A stretch of 64,000 nt of DNA from positions 1 to 64,000 of the forward strand of contig NZ_JANFQO010000018.1 in the NCBI RefSeq assembly GCF_024437735.1, given 5' to 3'. Below the pieces are notes generated by a model. That model worked only from the letters and a program-made list of their open reading frames with translations. It searched no databases and was not told the origin of the DNA. The DNA is from Tahibacter harae (GTDB lineage Bacteria; Pseudomonadota; Gammaproteobacteria; Xanthomonadales; Rhodanobacteraceae). Below are positions 59,910-64,000 of the stretch, one piece after another (the first letter of the stretch is position 1; each line of letters starts with the position of its first letter). The position numbers were made by a program, and so were the translations under genes.

Positions 59910-59975
59910 CATTTTTCCAATACCCGGCGCCGCCGGGGTGCCAGTCTGGTCGCACGTCAACACAGGAGGGGTGTC

Positions 59976-60374
59976 ATGCCGGCAATCAATTATTGGGCGG
60001 TAGTGGCGGCGGCAATCGCCGGTTTCGTCATCGGTGGCCTGTGGTATTCGCCGCTGCTGTTCGGCAAGGCCTGGCAGCGCGAGGTGGGCCTGAGCGACGC
60101 GGAGCTGGCGCGCGGCAACATGGCGCGCATCTTCGGCCTGTCCTTAGTCCTCAGCCTGCTCGCGGCCTGGATGTTCGCGATCTTCCTCGGGCCGCGGCCG
60201 CCGATGGCCTTCGGCCTGGGCGCGGGCTTCGCCGCCGGCCTGTTCTGGGTGGCCACCAGCTTCGGCACCAACTATCTGTTCGCGCGCCGCAGCCTGAAGC
60301 TGTTCCTGATCGACGGCGGCTATCACACGCTGCAGTTCAGCGCGATCGGACTGATCCTGGGCCTGTGGCATTGA
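59976..60374 (+). CDS. DUF1761 membrane protein
   Basis: A 132-residue integral membrane protein with four predicted helices: VAAAIAGFVIGGLWYSPLLF, FGLSLVLSLLAAWMFAIFLG, FGLGAGFAAGLFWVATSFG and LQFSAIGLILGL. The WYSPLLFGKAW motif is typical of DUF1761, whose role is unknown. It has a strong AGGAGG site before the ATG and is probably co-transcribed with the AraC gene. Confidence 0.88.
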   Translation: MPAINYWAVVAAAIAGFVIGGLWYSPLLFGKAWQREVGLSDAELARGNMARIFGLSLVLSLLAAWMFAIFLGPRPPMAFGLGAGFAAGLFWVATSFGTNYLFARRSLKLFLIDGGYHTLQFSAIGLILGLWH

Positions 60375-60644
60375 ACGCAGGATTCCGGCCGTAGGAGATC
60401 ATCCGGCGGCGGCGCCTGGAAAAGCGCACGCCGCCAGCCCGGTCCAGCTGCGACTGAACGCGGGATTCGTCGCGACTCCGCTGCCGTGCGCAAGGCACGC
60501 CACGAACCCGGGCGGCCGCTGGCAGCGCGATTGCGGCCCGCAAGAGCCGCGCGGCAGGCCGTCTCCGCCAGCCTGGCGCGCCCGCCCCTGTTCGTCGCGG
60601 CGGCAGGCAGCGTAGGGTGCGGCTTCCTCACCCGGGATTCCGCC

Positions 60645-61277
60645 ATGCAAGCCGACTGGTATTTCGATTTCATCTCGCCCTTCGCCTGGCTGCAGTTACG
60701 CAAGGTGCTGGCCCTGCGCGAGCGCATCGCCGTGCGTCCCGTGCCCATCCTGTTCGCCGCCGTGCTGGACCAGCACGGCCAGCTCGGACCGGCCGAGATC
60801 CCGGGCAAGCGCGGCTTCACCTACCGCTTCGTGCAATGGCAGGCCGCGCGCCAGGGCGTGCCGCTGCGCTTTCCGCCGGCGCATCCGTTCAACCCGCTGC
60901 AGGCGCTGCGCCTGTGCATCGCCGCCGGCACGACCTGGCCGGCGGTGGAACGCATCTTCGAATACATCTGGCAGCACGGACAGCCCGCCGACAGCATCGC
61001 CAGCCTGGGCGAGGCCGCCGCCGCGCTGGGCATCGCCGATCCGGAAACCGCGCTGGGCGCCGAATCCGTCAAGCAGCAGCTGCGCGACAACACCGCCCAG
61101 GCCCTGGCGGCCGGCGTGTTCGGCGTGCCCACGCTGCGCCTGGACCAGGAACTGTTCTGGGGCGACGATGCCACCGGCATGGCGCTGGACTACCTCGCCG
61201 ATCCGCATTGCTTTGAGCGCGGCGAATACGCGCGCATCGCGGCGCTGCCGCAGGCGGTGCAGCGCCGGCGGGGCTGA
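60645..61277 (+). CDS. 2-hydroxychromene-2-carboxylate isomerase / DsbA-like (kappa GST fold)
   Basis: A 210-residue protein of the HCCA isomerase family. It opens with WYFDFISPFAWLQL, where Ser replaces the thiol of DsbA proteins, as in kappa-class GST-like isomerases. It also contains PFNPLQALRLCIA, ADSIASLGEAAAALGI and GVFGVPTLRLDQELFWGDD, the cis-Pro loop and end of the family. It probably binds glutathione; the substrate is unknown since no aromatic degradation genes are nearby. The start at 60645 is chosen because the open frame upstream lacks any family homology. Confidence 0.87.
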   Translation: MQADWYFDFISPFAWLQLRKVLALRERIAVRPVPILFAAVLDQHGQLGPAEIPGKRGFTYRFVQWQAARQGVPLRFPPAHPFNPLQALRLCIAAGTTWPAVERIFEYIWQHGQPADSIASLGEAAAALGIADPETALGAESVKQQLRDNTAQALAAGVFGVPTLRLDQELFWGDDATGMALDYLADPHCFERGEYARIAALPQAVQRRRG

Positions 61278-61317
61278 GGCCGGGATTCGGGATTTGCAGA
61301 GCGGTGTCGCGCCGTGG

Positions 61318-62358
61318 CTAGTGCTGTGCAAGGGTTTCGCGCAGCGCCTGCAGGGCCAGTTCGACGGCGGCGGCGTCCACGTCGAGATGGGTCACCGCGC
61401 GCAGGGTGCGCGGGCCCATCTCGCTGACGCGCACGCCGCGGTGCAGCAGTGCGGCGCTGAGGCGCGGCGCGTCCAGGTCCGGGCGCAGCACATCGAAATA
61501 GACCAGGTTGGTCTGCACCGCCGCCAGGTCTATGCCCAGGCCGTCGATGGCGGCGATGCCGCGGGCCAGGGCCTGGGCATTGGCGTGATCCTCGGCCAGG
61601 CGTTCCACGTGATGGTCCAGCGCGTAGTCGCAGGCCGCGGCGATGATGCCGCTCTGGCGCATGGCGCCGCCCCAGCGCAGCTTGAGGCGGGTGGCCTCAT
61701 GGATGAAATCGGCCGGGCCGGCCAGCACCGCGCCGCCGGGCGCGCCCAGGCCCTTGGAGAAGTCGATCCAGACCGAGTCGTAGTGTTCCGCGTAGCGCGC
61801 GACGCTCACGCCCGAGGCCACTGCCGCATTGAACAGCCGCGCACCGTCCATGTGCGTGGCCAGGCCGTGGGCCCTGGCCGCCGCGGCGACCTCGTCCAGC
61901 TGCGCCAGCGGCCAGATCGTGCCGCCGCCGAGGTTCGCGGTCTGCTCCACTTCCAGCAGGCGCTGGCGCGGCGCGTAGGGGCGGTCCGGCCGCAGCACGG
62001 CCCGCAGCTGGGCCGCGTCGAAGCGGCCGCGGTCGCCGGCGATGGCAGTGAGCATGACGCCGGCCAGCGCGGCCGGGCCGCCGCCCTCGAAGCCGATCAG
62101 GTGCGAGGTCACATCGCAGATCACCTCGTCGCCGGGACGGCAGTGCACGGCCAGGGCGATCTCGTTGCACATGGTGCCCGAAGGCAGGTACAGCGCCGCC
62201 GGCTTGCCCAGCAGCGCGGCGCAGCGTTCGACCAGGCGATTGACGCTGGGGTCCTCGCCGGCGCGCTCGTCGCCCACTTCGGCCGCAGCCATCACCGCGC
62301 GCATGGCCGCGCCGGGGCGGGTCTTGGTATCGCTGAAGAAGTCGACGAATCCAGCCAC
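61318..62358 (-). CDS. Low-specificity L-threonine aldolase (beta-eliminating lyase family)
   Basis: A 346-residue PLP enzyme that splits threonine or allo-threonine into glycine and acetaldehyde. It shows the opening FFSDTKTRPGAAMRAVM, GEDPSVNRLVERCAALLGK, LPSGTMCNEIAL, HMDGARLFNA and the PLP lysine in DFSKGLGAPGGAVLAG. I place the start at GTG 62358 (VAGFVDFFSDT) with GGGAG eight bases upstream; an ATG at 62388 would add ten residues. It is divergent from the following DUF4124 gene. Confidence 0.88.
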   Translation of the reverse strand: MAGFVDFFSDTKTRPGAAMRAVMAAAEVGDERAGEDPSVNRLVERCAALLGKPAALYLPSGTMCNEIALAVHCRPGDEVICDVTSHLIGFEGGGPAALAGVMLTAIAGDRGRFDAAQLRAVLRPDRPYAPRQRLLEVEQTANLGGGTIWPLAQLDEVAAAARAHGLATHMDGARLFNAAVASGVSVARYAEHYDSVWIDFSKGLGAPGGAVLAGPADFIHEATRLKLRWGGAMRQSGIIAAACDYALDHHVERLAEDHANAQALARGIAAIDGLGIDLAAVQTNLVYFDVLRPDLDAPRLSAALLHRGVRVSEMGPRTLRAVTHLDVDAAAVELALQALRETLAQH

Positions 62359-62443
62359 GGCGCTGCTCCCGGCAAAGAAGCCAAGCATTGCGGTACTGGC
62401 CGCACTACCGCAAGCGGCGCCGGCGCGTAGAATCGGCGGCACC

Positions 62444-63091
62444 ATGAAAGCCCTGACCTGCCTGCTCGCCGTGCTGGGCGCCAGCGCCTGCACCGCCGCC
62501 ATCGCGGCCTCCAACACCGCCTACCGCTGCACCGATGCCAGCGGCGCGATCGCGTTCCAGGACAAGCCCTGCCGCAGCGGCCAGCAGAGCCAGTCCTTCG
62601 AATACCAGCGCGATCCGCCGCCCGCGCCGGCCGATCCCGCCGCCAGCCCGGACCCGGCAACCCTGACCGCCGAAGCCGAGCCCGAACCGCCCGCCTCCGT
62701 GCCCGCGCCGCCGCCGCCGCGGCCACCCGTCCCGCCGGTGTTCAAGTGCGTGCGCGCCGACAACGACAAGGTCTACTACAGCGACACCGGCGAAACCCGG
62801 CCCTACCAGGTGCCCGCCGGCGTGCTGGGCGCGCCGGGCAGCTCGCTGGGTTCCAGCGCCGTGCCGTCGGCGCCGGAACTCAACCGTCCGGGCGTCGCCG
62901 CGCCCAGCATCGCCTCGGCCTATGTGGAAGTGCGCGACCGCTGCGAACAGCTCAGCCCCGCCGAAGCCTGCCGCGTACTGCGCGGCCAGCTGGACGAAAA
63001 CCTGACCCGCCAGCGCAACGCCAGCCGGGAAGAGCGCGAAGGCCTCGCGCGCGAGGCCCATGCCCTGGCCGACAAGGTCGCCGGCTGCTGA
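62444..63091 (+). CDS. DUF4124 domain-containing exported protein
   Basis: A 215-residue protein. A signal peptide (LTCLLAVLGASACTAAIAAS) is followed by a DUF4124 domain (YRCTDASGAIAFQDKPCRSG, about 25-50). A long Pro/Ala-rich linker (about 58-100) leads to a second DUF4124-like segment (FKCVRADNDKVYYSDTGE) and a C-terminal helical part with two cysteines (RDRCEQLSPAEACRVL). The repeated layout matches the other DUF4124 protein at 10176-10775, but the two are not close copies. Role unknown. It is followed directly by the DnaA-box-like repeat array. Confidence 0.82.
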   Translation: MKALTCLLAVLGASACTAAIAASNTAYRCTDASGAIAFQDKPCRSGQQSQSFEYQRDPPPAPADPAASPDPATLTAEAEPEPPASVPAPPPPRPPVPPVFKCVRADNDKVYYSDTGETRPYQVPAGVLGAPGSSLGSSAVPSAPELNRPGVAAPSIASAYVEVRDRCEQLSPAEACRVLRGQLDENLTRQRNASREEREGLAREAHALADKVAGC

Positions 63092-63112
63092 TGCGTTTTC
63101 GCCCAGACCGGG

Positions 63113-64000
63113 CGAGAGCCAGCAACGGCGCGGCCTGCAGCGATTCATCCACAGGCTTTTCCGCGCGCTTGTCCACAGCGGCTGTGGACAACCCGCAGGG
63201 GATTTTTACTCAAATAAACTTTGAGCAATTATCCACCCAACACAGCGGAACCTGCTCAATCTTTGCGCAAAGCGGGCCGCACCCGCGCCAGCACTGGCAC
63301 AGCGGCCACTGTGCACAGACTTGTCACCACGGTTGTCCACAGGTCCTGTGGATAGCGCGCGCTGCACTGGCGAAGAATTGCGCAAAGCGTGCGAAAGCGA
63401 GCTGCACCAACGCCTGCAGCGTTTCATCCACAGGCTTGTTCCGGGTAGTTTCCACAGCCGCTGTGGATTACGCGGCGCAGAGAAACCCACAGGGAAAAAC
63501 CCTCAGGCGCCACGGGCCCGCGCAACGCTGCGCGCAGGCGCGGAAGACGGCGAAAAACCGCTGCGGAACGCCTGTACGCCGTGCTGCACCGACGTGCGAT
63601 CGGCAGCGAAGCTGCGCGCACACACAAGACGGCGGCGCCGGCGAGGGCCGCAGGGACGCACGGCAGCAAGCGCTGGCGAAAGTTTGCGCAAAGCGTGCGA
63701 AAGCCAGCTGCACCAAGGCCTGCAGCAATCCATCCACAGGCTTGTTCCGGGTGGTTTCCACAGGCGCTGTGGATTAACGGCGACACCGCGGCGTTCGATG
63801 CGCGCTCACGCTGATCGCGCCACCCTTGCTGCGGCGGCACGCCGATTGCCGTCACCGATCAGTGTCAGCGTCGCGCGCAGACGACGTCCGCCGATCACGC
63901 CGACAACGCCTCACCCAGCCCGCGAAAGCCCGCTGGCCAAAGATTGCGCAAAGCGTGCGGAAGCCAGCTGCACCAAGGCCTGCAGCAATCCATCCACAGG
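63113..64000. repeat. Four-copy repeat array with paired DnaA-box-like sequences (candidate origin)
   Basis: Four copies of a roughly 95-base unit start near 63113, 63377, 63683 and 63943, the last cut by the window edge. Each of the first three has a direct box (TCATCCACA or CCATCCACA) followed 16-21 bases later by an inverted pair. Pairs: TTGTCCACA 63169-63177 with TGTGGACAA 63183-63191; GTTTCCACA 63448-63456 with TGTGGATTA 63462-63470; GTTTCCACA 63754-63762 with TGTGGATTA 63768-63776. A further pair lies at 63333-63355, and a lone TTATCCACC at 63229-63237 sits next to an AT-rich stretch (63201-63234) carrying the hairpin CTCAAA/TTTGAG. Three units also hold a TTGCGCAAAG motif. These features resemble a DnaA-controlled origin. 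No gene in this stretch is supported. Confidence 0.6.

Noticed and set aside
63113-64000. Repeat array considered as a CRISPR array
   Set aside because: Units are about 95 bases, spaced 260-306 bases, imperfect and without equal-length unique spacers; no cas genes.
63113-64000. Several short open frames across the repeat array on both strands
   Set aside because: They simply translate the repeat units in different frames, with Cys/Arg-rich products and no ribosome binding sites.

Overview
The window is high-GC bacterial chromosome with dense genes and the codon bias that leaves long spurious open frames on the opposite strand. Several features fit a gammaproteobacterium of the order Lysobacterales (Xanthomonadales), probably Rhodanobacteraceae close to Dokdonella or Tahibacter. 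These are two DUF4124 proteins, secreted enzymes ending in an IFxxGFE-type tail, a large TonB-dependent receptor, and a glutaredoxin-rhodanese fusion. The genus is inferred. There are no tRNA or rRNA genes, no CRISPR array and no IS element that I can support.

Layout, left to right. 0.1-2.9 kb: a secreted lysyl endopeptidase. 3.5-9.7 kb: an assimilatory sulfate reduction operon (cysJ, cysI, cysH, then fused ATP sulfurylase-APS kinase) that takes sulfate to sulfide; a palindrome sits just ahead of it and a clear terminator closes it. 10.2-17.5 kb: a DUF4124 protein, then an unusual locus. That locus has a winged-helix/STAND-NTPase/TPR regulator with a small overlapping partner on one strand. 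Divergent from it are two paralogous proteins of unknown family flanking a small secreted protein, and a response regulator with a degenerate receiver domain faces them. 18-20.4 kb: a TonB-dependent receptor, followed by a REP/BIME-like double hairpin and a lipoprotein.

21.8-34.1 kb: one leftward accessory cluster for type VI secretion cargo. In transcription order it holds VgrG, a DUF2169 adaptor, a PAAR-like (DUF4150) lipase, an ankyrin protein (candidate immunity), an Rhs protein with an AHH-type nuclease tip, two Imm11-like immunity proteins, an unknown gene and a frameshifted gene. No core T6SS genes are present, so the apparatus must be encoded elsewhere.

34.6-49.9 kb: mostly housekeeping and transport. 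It includes a secreted endonuclease I, an EamA exporter, a methyltransferase, a broken gene, a four-gene MacAB-like ABC exporter, a DUF3052 protein, RsgA, an orphan RND-type adaptor behind a TetR-like operator, an AlaA-type aminotransferase, an SGNH hydrolase and an LpxH-like phosphoesterase. 50-64 kb: a large secreted subtilase, an OmpA protein with a cadherin-like tail, the Grx/A-type/rhodanese fusion, a lipoprotein, AMP nucleosidase, an AraC regulator with a DUF1761 membrane protein, a 2-hydroxychromene-2-carboxylate isomerase-like protein, a threonine aldolase and a second DUF4124 protein. The last 0.9 kb has no gene; it holds four copies of a repeat rich in paired DnaA-box-like sequences and runs off the window edge.

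Leads judged most interesting: the shared C-terminal tail of three exoenzymes, the DnaA-box repeat array, and the STAND-regulator locus with its paralogous protein pair.
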